44,818 nt of DNA from a virus. This document shows, piece after piece, positions 37,596-43,855 of this stretch (its first letter is position 1; the number at the start of each line of letters is the position of its first letter). A model generated the notes under the pieces. That model ran no database searches. It had not been told where the DNA came from and saw only the letters and a list, made by a program, of their open reading frames with translations. Made by a program: the position numbers and the translations under genes. The DNA lies in the IMG/VR virus record IMGVR_UViG_3300005663_000083, positions 1 to 44,818 of that record; one strand, given 5' to 3'.

Positions 37596-37889
37596 CTACG
37601 TCCCATAGTTCACACGCAGAGTGGCATCCACACCGTCTCTACGGATAAAGCGAACGTTTGCTATCTGCGCAGGGCTGTCAAGTTTGAGTATATCGCCAGG
37701 GTCTAACAGGTGGCCCACTGATGATGTAGGAGCCGTGCCGTCAAGCCGGAATCGTACCGTCGCAGTCTCGCAGGTAATGAAGGCGTGATGCTGGAGATCG
37801 TAGGTGCCTGACGTGAGCGCCTTAGATGTACTGGAAACCGTCACGCTCTCGTAGGCGGTATACTCTGGCCCTCTCAGTGTCTTAGGCAT
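37596..37889 (-). CDS. Small virion protein (97 aa)
   Basis: From ATG 37889. TAYESVTVSSTSKALTSGTY, VRFRLDGTAPTSSVGHLLDP, VRFIRRDGVDATLRVNYG. The E.ATVRFRLDGTAPT..VGHLL.PGD pattern is recurrent in phage virion modules (head-tail or decoration) but of unknown role. Confidence 0.65.
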   Translation of the reverse strand: MPKTLRGPEYTAYESVTVSSTSKALTSGTYDLQHHAFITCETATVRFRLDGTAPTSSVGHLLDPGDILKLDSPAQIANVRFIRRDGVDATLRVNYGT

Positions 37890-37998
37890 CTTCTTGCTCT
37901 TTCCGTGCCTCAGCGCCACAGAGGCACTTGGCTACCTTGTTCGCCCGCCGCTCTTTCCACCAGTGACCGTTTGGACAGACGTAAGTGTTAATCGCCAT
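37882..37998 (-). CDS. Zinc-finger microprotein (38 aa)
   Basis: MAINTYVCPNGHWWKERRAN KVAKCLCGAEARKEQEDA. CPxGHWW...CxCG. It overlaps both neighbours. Confidence 0.55.
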   Translation of the reverse strand: MAINTYVCPNGHWWKERRANKVAKCLCGAEARKEQEDA

Positions 37999-38647
37999 TA
38001 TTCTTCTCCTTGTGGGCACCGTGCTTGTGCGCCCCGACGTTCTTGAATCCTGTCTTGCCGCAGATGTCGCACTGGCCCTTGGGAACGGCGCGGGGGGAGA
38101 GCGCCTGAAACTGAATCTCTGGCGTCCCCTGTGTCGCACCACCTCTAGCGATGGCGAGCGTGGCCTCCAGTTGTTTGTCCTGACGGGCCTCCCGCTTCGT
38201 TTCCTTCTCGTTCTCCTCGAACTCCCGCAAAGCCTCGGACTCTTGCTTATGGCGGTGGAGCCCGTGAAGCCGCTTGGAGTGAAAGCTGGCAAGAGTGGCC
38301 TTCGGACAGGTTGCGCTACCCAGGCCGATCTTCTCAAGGATCGGTCGCTCAGGGCTGTCTTTGTGTAAAAAACATTTAATGCTTCCCAGTTGATAGGTGG
38401 GCGCATCCTTGGCGTCGGCCACGAACCGGAAAGCGCCATCCTCGTTCGTTAGCTGCATCGCCGCCCCTAACATGTAGTGCGGAACTGGAGTAGGACAGCC
38501 ATCTTTCGTGGCGTAGACCGTGACTGGCTCACGGCCTGGGGAATTATGCTGGAAAAGAATCTCCGGCATATCGGCAGAACCTAGTTCTGCGACCTGGCCA
38601 CGCAGATCGCGTAGCCTTTCAGCTTGTACGGCGGGTGCGTCTGGCAT
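37988..38647 (-). CDS. Virion-module protein with C-terminal C2H2-like finger (219 aa)
   Basis: Acidic and helical, with a charged coiled coil in the second half (EALREFEENEKETKREARQD). The C-terminus QCDICGKTGFKNVGAHKHGA H is a CxxC-x8-H-x3-H-type finger, close to classical C2H2 spacing, which is rare in phages. Role unknown. Confidence 0.55.
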   Translation of the reverse strand: MPDAPAVQAERLRDLRGQVAELGSADMPEILFQHNSPGREPVTVYATKDGCPTPVPHYMLGAAMQLTNEDGAFRFVADAKDAPTYQLGSIKCFLHKDSPERPILEKIGLGSATCPKATLASFHSKRLHGLHRHKQESEALREFEENEKETKREARQDKQLEATLAIARGGATQGTPEIQFQALSPRAVPKGQCDICGKTGFKNVGAHKHGAHKEKNNGD

Positions 38648-39074
38648 TCTTCACTTTCTCCTTGTGTTTGCTGATTACGGCTTCACGCGGGAAATCGTTT
38701 CTCTGGACGGATACTCCTGGGCCGAAATGACTTCGGTTGCGAACTACACTAAGCAACACCTCTTCCTGTCTCAAGATGTCGGAGATGAGGGTACTCTCCG
38801 CTTGCATCTCCCTCCTTCTCTTGGCCCACTTATCGCTGTGTCGGTCTCGCTCGGCCATCTCCTGAAGTTGGGCTACGGAGTTCTCCCCGAAGGAGGGATA
38901 GATGATCTCCGTGGCGTCAGGCCATTTTGAAATGGGGCCATAGTCCGTCTCGAACTTGGCTTTAGCGTCACCCCTCACTACGAATATTCGCTGAATCCAC
39001 CGTCCATTCTTCGGCCCCTCCCATAGACCATAGGCGGGTTCGTCGGGGTGAATCCGGTCAGTTACTATGTGCAT
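38619..39074 (-). CDS. Virion-module protein (151 aa)
   Basis: MHIVTDRIHPDEPAYGLWEG, IQRIFVVRGDAKAKFETDYG, then charged helical. ATG 39074 is preferred; an upstream in-frame start overlaps the previous gene. Not recognised. Confidence 0.5.
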   Translation of the reverse strand: MHIVTDRIHPDEPAYGLWEGPKNGRWIQRIFVVRGDAKAKFETDYGPISKWPDATEIIYPSFGENSVAQLQEMAERDRHSDKWAKRRREMQAESTLISDILRQEEVLLSVVRNRSHFGPGVSVQRNDFPREAVISKHKEKVKNARRTRRTS

Positions 39075-39076
39075 AA

Positions 39077-39289
39077 CTAGAACAACTCGCCCCATGCAAG
39101 CGAGACATCCACTTCCTGGCCGGTGGCACCAGTCGGAACGACAATCATGGGTTTCGTGATCTCCTCATTCTTGAAAGCAACGAAGCGATCTTGAGTACCA
39201 GTGTTGGTCAATGACCAACCGTTCAGGCGGGTGGGGCCAGCGGTGATTATTTCCCGCTCGTTCAAGTTCTCAGACAGCCATGAAGACAT
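39077..39289 (-). CDS. Small beta virion protein (70 aa)
   Basis: MSSWLSENLNEREIITAGPT RLNGWSLTNTGTQDRFVAFK... IVVPTGATGQEVDVSLAWG. The ITAGP.R..G.....N......F..... pattern is typical of small decoration-like phage proteins. Confidence 0.6.
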   Translation of the reverse strand: MSSWLSENLNEREIITAGPTRLNGWSLTNTGTQDRFVAFKNEEITKPMIVVPTGATGQEVDVSLAWGELF

Positions 39290-39299
39290 CGGGCAATCC

Positions 39300-39407
39300 T
39301 TATTTCTTGCAGTTGGGGCAGGACTCGCCAGCCGCTAATAGGTCTCCGCAACCACCACAGGCACGGAACTCAGTCCGTGTTACTTTCGGGGGTTTCTTCT
39401 CACTCAT
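39300..39407 (-). CDS. Zinc-ribbon microprotein (35 aa)
   Basis: MSEKKPPKVTRTEFRACGGC GDLLAAGESCPNCKK. A minimal CxxC...CxxC knuckle with a basic start. Its ATG overlaps the glycosyltransferase 3' end by eight bases. Confidence 0.55.
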   Translation of the reverse strand: MSEKKPPKVTRTEFRACGGCGDLLAAGESCPNCKK

Positions 39408-40251
39408 TGAGTGTTACCTCCGCACCAGGGAACAGCTCCTCTACAGGAATGCCCTCAGCGAAGTTCGGCATGGCTTTCTCCACTTCATGGAGCCGCCCAT
39501 CAAGGTCTATCTGGTCACAGACAACATTGCCCGCCGCATACCATTTCAGCTTGGACGCCGCACACCAGTCGGCGAAGAAGAAGTCGTCCGTTGTCCTGTC
39601 GCCTACCTCAAAATAACGCCCGTCCGTCACGGGAATCTTCGCTAAACTGGCCACGCGGATAATCAGGAAGCCCGTACCAGTCATGTAGACTTGTTCAGCC
39701 CGTCCGTCTCGCCAGCCCCACCAGACACCGTTCTTTTGGTGGTCATCCTTAGCCACGATGGGCTCCATCGTGACCTTGCGGGGATAAATCCCACCCACGA
39801 GGTCAATGCTATCGTCGGCATCAATGACGGCCAGAAGGTGCTGCACCGCCAACCTATCGAGAGGAACAACATCATCGTCCCAGAACAAGAGGTAATCAAA
39901 CCCCTCGTCCTGGGCCTGTTTCACTGCCTTGTTGCGGGCGTCCACAGTCGTCTCACCGATGATAACGTTGCGCTTGAACGTCCTCCACAGAGGCAGCGTC
40001 TGACCAATTACTGCCAGCGCCCACTCCATACGCACTTGGCCGAGCGTGCAGGTGACTATGAGAACGCTACTAGTAGGCAGGGCCCCAGGGGCGTCCAGGG
40101 CTGCCAACCACGTTTCGCACTCCTGTATAGCCCCGTCGTGGAGACAGACCTGAACGCCTTGCTCGTCAACCTTATCGGCGTGATCCTGGCGGGACTTCCG
40201 CAGGTCGCCTAAGCGAGCTTCGAGTCTCTGCTTTTCCCTGGTATCCGCCAT
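39400..40251 (-). CDS. GT-A-fold glycosyltransferase-like protein (283 aa)
   Basis: After a helical N-terminus, ARNKAVKQAQDEGFDYLLFW DDDVVPLDRLA gives the DxD-like nucleotide-sugar site (about residues 124-128). VGGIYPRKVTMEP, VYMTGTGFLIIRVASLAKIP, and DDFFFADWCA complete a family-2-like GT-A core. It may glycosylate virion or host molecules. Position among tail genes is odd for a metabolic enzyme but seen in some phages. ATG 40251 is chosen over a start five codons upstream. Confidence 0.8.
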   Translation of the reverse strand: MADTREKQRLEARLGDLRKSRQDHADKVDEQGVQVCLHDGAIQECETWLAALDAPGALPTSSVLIVTCTLGQVRMEWALAVIGQTLPLWRTFKRNVIIGETTVDARNKAVKQAQDEGFDYLLFWDDDVVPLDRLAVQHLLAVIDADDSIDLVGGIYPRKVTMEPIVAKDDHQKNGVWWGWRDGRAEQVYMTGTGFLIIRVASLAKIPVTDGRYFEVGDRTTDDFFFADWCAASKLKWYAAGNVVCDQIDLDGRLHEVEKAMPNFAEGIPVEELFPGAEVTLNE

Positions 40252-40490
40252 CGTCCTACGTTCCAAGCGTCGAACTTACCTGTCTGGATCAGAGTCTCCG
40301 CTTCTGGAGGAGTCATGTAGTATTTGTAGTCCTCCTCGTATTCGATCTTGCCTGAGCGGTTAAGCGCATCTTCGATCCAGCAGTCTTCTCGACAGATCAC
40401 CTGAACGATGTCGGGGGCGTCCTTTGCGATAATCCCCTTCATCCTCAAGCCTTGGGGAATCCTGATGTGGCCTGTTCTGACTGTATCCAT
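40209..40490 (-). CDS. Small virion-module protein (93 aa)
   Basis: GHIRIPQGLRMKGIIAKDAP DIVQVICREDCWIEDALN... TPPEAETLIQTGKFDAW. Preceded by GGAGGAGACA. Its end overlaps the glycosyltransferase by 43 bases. Function unknown. Confidence 0.6.
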   Translation of the reverse strand: MDTVRTGHIRIPQGLRMKGIIAKDAPDIVQVICREDCWIEDALNRSGKIEYEEDYKYYMTPPEAETLIQTGKFDAWNVGRWRIPGKSRDSKLA

Positions 40491-40499
40491 TGTCTCCTC

Positions 40500-41096
40500 C
40501 TAATCCACTGGGACTTTGGTGTAGAGCTGGATAAAACGGTCAGCGCTACCGACCTTCACCTTGATCGCCCCCGACAATGTAGCGGTGGTGAAGGCGGTAA
40601 AGGCCATGACACCATCATTAGGGAACTTGCTAAAGTAGTCCCACACCCCACCGTCGCCCTGCGACTCAACCTCCAACACGGCAAAATCGCCGCTGGGATT
40701 GACTCGCATCTGTGAGAAGACACGAATCGCCACCACGTCGCCAGCAACCGTCTCAGTGCCCGCACTGTCGTCCATATTGATTTCAATAGCGCGGAAGTCG
40801 CCAGAGAGCGAGTTGGTGCCCTTGAGTATAGGTTCTGCCTTGATAGCAGTGAGGCTGGCGCAGTCTACGCTGGAGGCCGCACGGGGGCTAGCGGCGAAGC
40901 CGGTTACATCTCCCGTGGTCGTTACCGACTGGTTGATCTTGGTTACTGGGCCATTGGTGTCGCCAGAGGTGTCTTTCCCATCGTCATCCATCGAGAAGAC
41001 CGTCACCCCATCCTTCTGAATTTTCAGACGAGGAGGGGTCTGCTGGTAGTCGTACCAGAACCCCCTGTGTATGCCGGATGTCGTTCTTTTTGCCAT
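40500..41096 (-). CDS. Virion protein, tail-fibre/decoration type (198 aa)
   Basis: MAKRTTSGIHRGFWYDYQQT is followed by beta sequence with GDFRAIEINMDDSAGTETVA GDVVAIRVFSQMRV and GAIKVKVGSADRFIQLYTK. Resembles appendage-type sandwich proteins. A stem-loop and AAAGGAG precede the ATG. Confidence 0.6.
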   Translation of the reverse strand: MAKRTTSGIHRGFWYDYQQTPPRLKIQKDGVTVFSMDDDGKDTSGDTNGPVTKINQSVTTTGDVTGFAASPRAASSVDCASLTAIKAEPILKGTNSLSGDFRAIEINMDDSAGTETVAGDVVAIRVFSQMRVNPSGDFAVLEVESQGDGGVWDYFSKFPNDGVMAFTAFTTATLSGAIKVKVGSADRFIQLYTKVPVD

Positions 41097-41109
41097 TTCA
41101 CTCCTTTAG

Positions 41110-41165
41110 TGCGAGATAGCCCGCACCGAAACTAAAGGTGGGGGCCGATTAACGGCTCGACCCCC
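41110..41165 (-). other. Two stem-loops before the 198-aa gene
   Basis: On the minus strand: GGGG(tcga)GCCG-TTAAT-CGGC-CCCC (41140-41164) with only a short T-tract, and then GTGCG-8 nt-CGCAC, followed by TAAAGGAGTGAAATG. The first may be a weak terminator. The second fits the stem-then-RBS pattern. Confidence 0.5.
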
Positions 41166-41179
41166 AGAAGCCGACTAAC

Positions 41180-41980
41180 TCACGCAGCCCAATCCCGATT
41201 GCCAGTCGCGCCGAAGTAGTCAATCTCATGAATAACAGAGCCCGTGCTGTGCTGTGAGAGGTGCATGTGGGGGTGGTAGACCGCATCTGCGTCTAGGGCT
41301 CCCTTCTTGAGAGTAGCGACGAGCGTAAGGCCGGTCTGGTTCCCCATTCCAGCCGCGCCGATATAGCCCCGTGCTGTCCCGTCGGTGTCGATCTCGACGC
41401 GGGCGGTGATCCACGAGTCAGTCGCAACGGTAGCCCCAGAGAGGATGCCGAGCGAACCGAGGGTCGTAGACCCGTCACGGGCTGTGACCGCCGCCGTCGT
41501 GGAGGCCGTGCCGTCCGACGCCGCCATAAAGCGGAGGTCGTCCGTCGTAGCCTGTCCGTCGAAGTAGAACCCGACTACCTGGCCGGCGGAGTTCGCTGTG
41601 AGAGTTGTGCCGTTCAGGGTAAACGGGTTTACGGTCTCTGTTAACGAAACTGTCTCCTGCCAGCCCAGGAAGTGGCGGAAGTCTGTGACCACGCTCGCCT
41701 TCCACCGCCCCACCACTACAAGGGTGCCGTTAGAAGACGGAACCATCGGTGAGGACACGAGGGCCATACCGGAGGCCGCATCGTTGTCAGCAGTCTGGAA
41801 GCTGGCGATACCGCCTGACTCATCCACGGTATAAGTAAACGTCACGGCGGAACCGATAGCGACAAGGGTGATGTCATTAACACGGGTTCCTGCCGTGGCG
41901 TCCGCAACCGAGACCGAGGCTGCTACGCCCTGGAAGTCCTCGAAGAATCCGAGCTTCCCAAATGCTTCTTGGATAGCCAT
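41180..41980 (-). CDS. Head decoration-type / LamG-like virion protein (266 aa)
   Basis: MAIQEAFGKLGFFEDFQGVA opens a lectin-like sandwich. VVGRWKASVVTDFRHFLGWQ, FYFDGQATTDDLRFMAASDG, WITARVEIDTDGTARGYIGA and IHEIDYFGATGNRDW are successive strands. This kind of protein follows the capsid gene in many environmental phages. A capsid-decoration role is inferred. An RBS-covering hairpin lies at 41990-42016. Confidence 0.6.
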   Translation of the reverse strand: MAIQEAFGKLGFFEDFQGVAASVSVADATAGTRVNDITLVAIGSAVTFTYTVDESGGIASFQTADNDAASGMALVSSPMVPSSNGTLVVVGRWKASVVTDFRHFLGWQETVSLTETVNPFTLNGTTLTANSAGQVVGFYFDGQATTDDLRFMAASDGTASTTAAVTARDGSTTLGSLGILSGATVATDSWITARVEIDTDGTARGYIGAAGMGNQTGLTLVATLKKGALDADAVYHPHMHLSQHSTGSVIHEIDYFGATGNRDWAA

Positions 41981-41989
41981 TTCTGTTCC

Positions 41990-42016
41990 TTTCCAGCGGT
42001 TGCTCCGCTATGGAAA
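41990..42016 (-). other. Hairpin covering the ribosome-binding site of the 266-aa gene
   Basis: TTTCC-AGCGG, loop TTGCT, CCGCT-(AT)-GGAAA: ten base pairs with a two-base bulge. On the minus strand the GGAAAGG arm overlaps the Shine-Dalgarno, so the stem could tune expression after the capsid gene. Confidence 0.65.
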
Positions 42017-42061
42017 TATGTCTGGGTTGTACGCGATATTCTTATGTGTATTCAGTTACCA

Positions 42062-42949
42062 CTACGAAGTGGGGGCAGTGGCGTCCGACTTCAAAAGGTA
42101 GGCCCAAACCTGGGTCGTGCCGCTCTTGCGTTCCGCGAAGGCGATCTCACTGACCATTGAGATCACGTCTGCACCACCACCGAAATTGATGTCTCGATCC
42201 GTCTCCTTCTTGATCTCCATACCGACAGCAGCCACCACACCCTCGCGGGAGTGGCAGGCACCGTTTGCGTCGTCCGAGCCGTCAATGGTGATGTTCCCGT
42301 CCTCAAAGACATTAGCCCCAGCAACCGTGCCCGCAAAGCCCTGGCGGAAGGTATCCTGAGTCAACCCTTCAGGGATGGTGTAGGTGCCCACACCAGACAG
42401 GACTTCATCCTGGATGTCCTTGATCTGGAAACCGTGCAGGACGGCGAATACCTCCGCCATGCTCGGCTCCGTCACGTTAGATGTGACGTTACTCTTTGCT
42501 GCCGCGATGTGGCCGAAGGACAAGGGATTTCCCGCACCTGGGGAGGTGGTTGTGGCGAACGTTGAGAACGTCGCAAGGTAATCCTCATCATCCTTACGGG
42601 CCATCGCGTTTCCAGCCAAACTGCCGAACTTGCCCGTCACCACCGCAGCGATCTTGCGGAACGTCCTGTCCGTGATCTTGATGATGATCTGGCTCATCGT
42701 CGGCTCAATGCTGAACAGCGTGCCCTGAAGCTGTTGGAAGTTCTGGTTGTTCGTGGCCTCCGTGATGTCCTGCGCCGCGACCTGGGAAAGCGCGAATTCC
42801 TGCCAGCTCAGGCCGGTGCCTGGCTTCTGCCTGCGAATATCAGTCGTCCGCATCCAGGTGCCTTGAAACTCCTTCACAATGCGGGCGTCAGCGATGATCG
42901 AAGGCAGGGCATCGCTTAGAGACCCTGAACTCGTTTCACCTGCTACCAT
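42062..42949 (-). CDS. Major capsid protein (HK97-type, N4 gp56-like)
   Basis: 295 residues. SDALPSIIADARIVKEFQGT WMRTTDIRRQKPGTGLSWQE, ITEATNNQNFQQLQGTLFSI EPTMSQIIIKITDRTFRKIA and AHSREGVVAAVGMEIKKETD-type segments resemble the N4-gp56 class of HK97-fold capsid proteins. Gene order scaffold-MCP supports it. It would form the capsid shell. The start follows GGAG, itself next to a stem-loop at the scaffold 3' end. Confidence 0.8.
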   Translation of the reverse strand: MVAGETSSGSLSDALPSIIADARIVKEFQGTWMRTTDIRRQKPGTGLSWQEFALSQVAAQDITEATNNQNFQQLQGTLFSIEPTMSQIIIKITDRTFRKIAAVVTGKFGSLAGNAMARKDDEDYLATFSTFATTTSPGAGNPLSFGHIAAAKSNVTSNVTEPSMAEVFAVLHGFQIKDIQDEVLSGVGTYTIPEGLTQDTFRQGFAGTVAGANVFEDGNITIDGSDDANGACHSREGVVAAVGMEIKKETDRDINFGGGADVISMVSEIAFAERKSGTTQVWAYLLKSDATAPTS

Positions 42950-42960
42950 GTCTTATCTCC

Positions 42961-43797
42961 TTAGCCCGCTTTTTGGCGGGCTCTAATTTCTCTGATTTCT
43001 TCAATGGGCGTGGTGGGGTCGAGCAGTCGCTTGCTGTCGTCTGCCGCAACCGAACCCTTCTGGGTCGTGTCCGGCCCCTCCGGTCTTTTCTTGGCTTTGA
43101 GGTCTTCTACCTGAGCCTTCAGGGACGTGATTTCCTCTTGAAGTGGCCCCTTTATGGCCTCCGTAGACTTCGCGGAGACTTTCTTCAGGAAGTCATGGAA
43201 GAGATTGGGGTCAGGAACGCCGTTTTGGAGCATGTCCAAACGGTTCATGAACGGCTGAGCGACAGACTGGTCGCCCGCAGCATCGGCGATGCTTACCAGC
43301 AACCTCTTGCCGCCGTGGAACTGCTGAGAGGTGTCGCTCGCACCAAGAAGCGCCTCAAACGTCTCCTTGTGCGAGTCGTACCACTCAGTCAGGACATCAC
43401 CGTCCACCGTCCCGCTATCACTCTTGGAGACCTTTACTAAAGCCTCCAGCCCCTTAGCCATGCGGCCCAGACCAGAGTTGATGTCGTTCAACCTCTGACT
43501 GTGCTGCTGGAGATAAGGCTGAGCGTATTGGTCAAACTCGCCCGTGCGTTTGTCGTAACCAGTCTTCTCAGCGTCCTCCAGGAGCGGGCCTACGTGCTCA
43601 CGGAGCCCTTCCACTTCCTTCACGCCCACCCAGGGTTTCGCCTCTTCCTCAGCGCCAGTTTCGGCCTCAGTTTTGGGTTCCGCAGGAGCGGCCTCTGGAC
43701 TCGGCTGGGGCTTCTCAGCGCCAACCGGCGCAGGGCCGGTCTGCGGTTCCGCTTCCAAGGGCTGCACTGGGGCAGTCGGAGTCGGTGTTTCTTGCAT
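42961..43797 (-). CDS. Scaffold protein
   Basis: 278 residues. A disordered Pro/Glu/Ala N-terminus (residues 1-55), helical centre (DQYAQPYLQQHSQRLNDINS) and C-terminal coiled coil (LQEEITSLKAQVEDLKAKKR). Acidic, and immediately before the capsid gene: the standard scaffold profile. ATG 43797 with GGAGG is used; the in-frame extension to 43836 would run through the terminator-like stem. Confidence 0.8.
   Translation of the reverse strand: MQETPTPTAPVQPLEAEPQTGPAPVGAEKPQPSPEAAPAEPKTEAETGAEEEAKPWVGVKEVEGLREHVGPLLEDAEKTGYDKRTGEFDQYAQPYLQQHSQRLNDINSGLGRMAKGLEALVKVSKSDSGTVDGDVLTEWYDSHKETFEALLGASDTSQQFHGGKRLLVSIADAAGDQSVAQPFMNRLDMLQNGVPDPNLFHDFLKKVSAKSTEAIKGPLQEEITSLKAQVEDLKAKKRPEGPDTTQKGSVAADDSKRLLDPTTPIEEIREIRARQKAG
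42963..42982 (-). other. Stem-loop at scaffold end, before capsid ribosome-binding site
   Basis: On the minus strand AGCCCGC-CAAAAA-GCGGGCT then AAGGAGATAAGACATG. A perfect 7-bp stem that includes the last scaffold codons and directly abuts the capsid Shine-Dalgarno. No T-tract follows. Confidence 0.7.
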
Positions 43798-43810
43798 GAT
43801 TCCTCCAATA

Positions 43811-43835
43811 CAAAAAGCCCGCATCTCAGCGGGCA
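43811..43835 (-). terminator. Intrinsic-terminator-like stem-loop, right copy
   Basis: Same sequence as 302-326: a 6-bp GC stem and TTTTT, placed between protein X copy and the scaffold ribosome-binding site. Confidence 0.7.
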
Positions 43836-43839
43836 TCGT

Positions 43840-43853
43840 CCATATCGAAATGG
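43840..43853 (-). promoter_or_regulatory. CCAT-N6-ATGG palindrome, right repeat copy
   Basis: CCATATCGAAATGG, same as 331-344. Confidence 0.5.
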
Positions 43854-43855
43854 GC

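Noticed and set aside
38926-38940. CCATTTTGAAATGG as another motif copy
   Set aside because: It reads as an arm match but lies in coding sequence with no nearby start and lacks the central CG; not counted.
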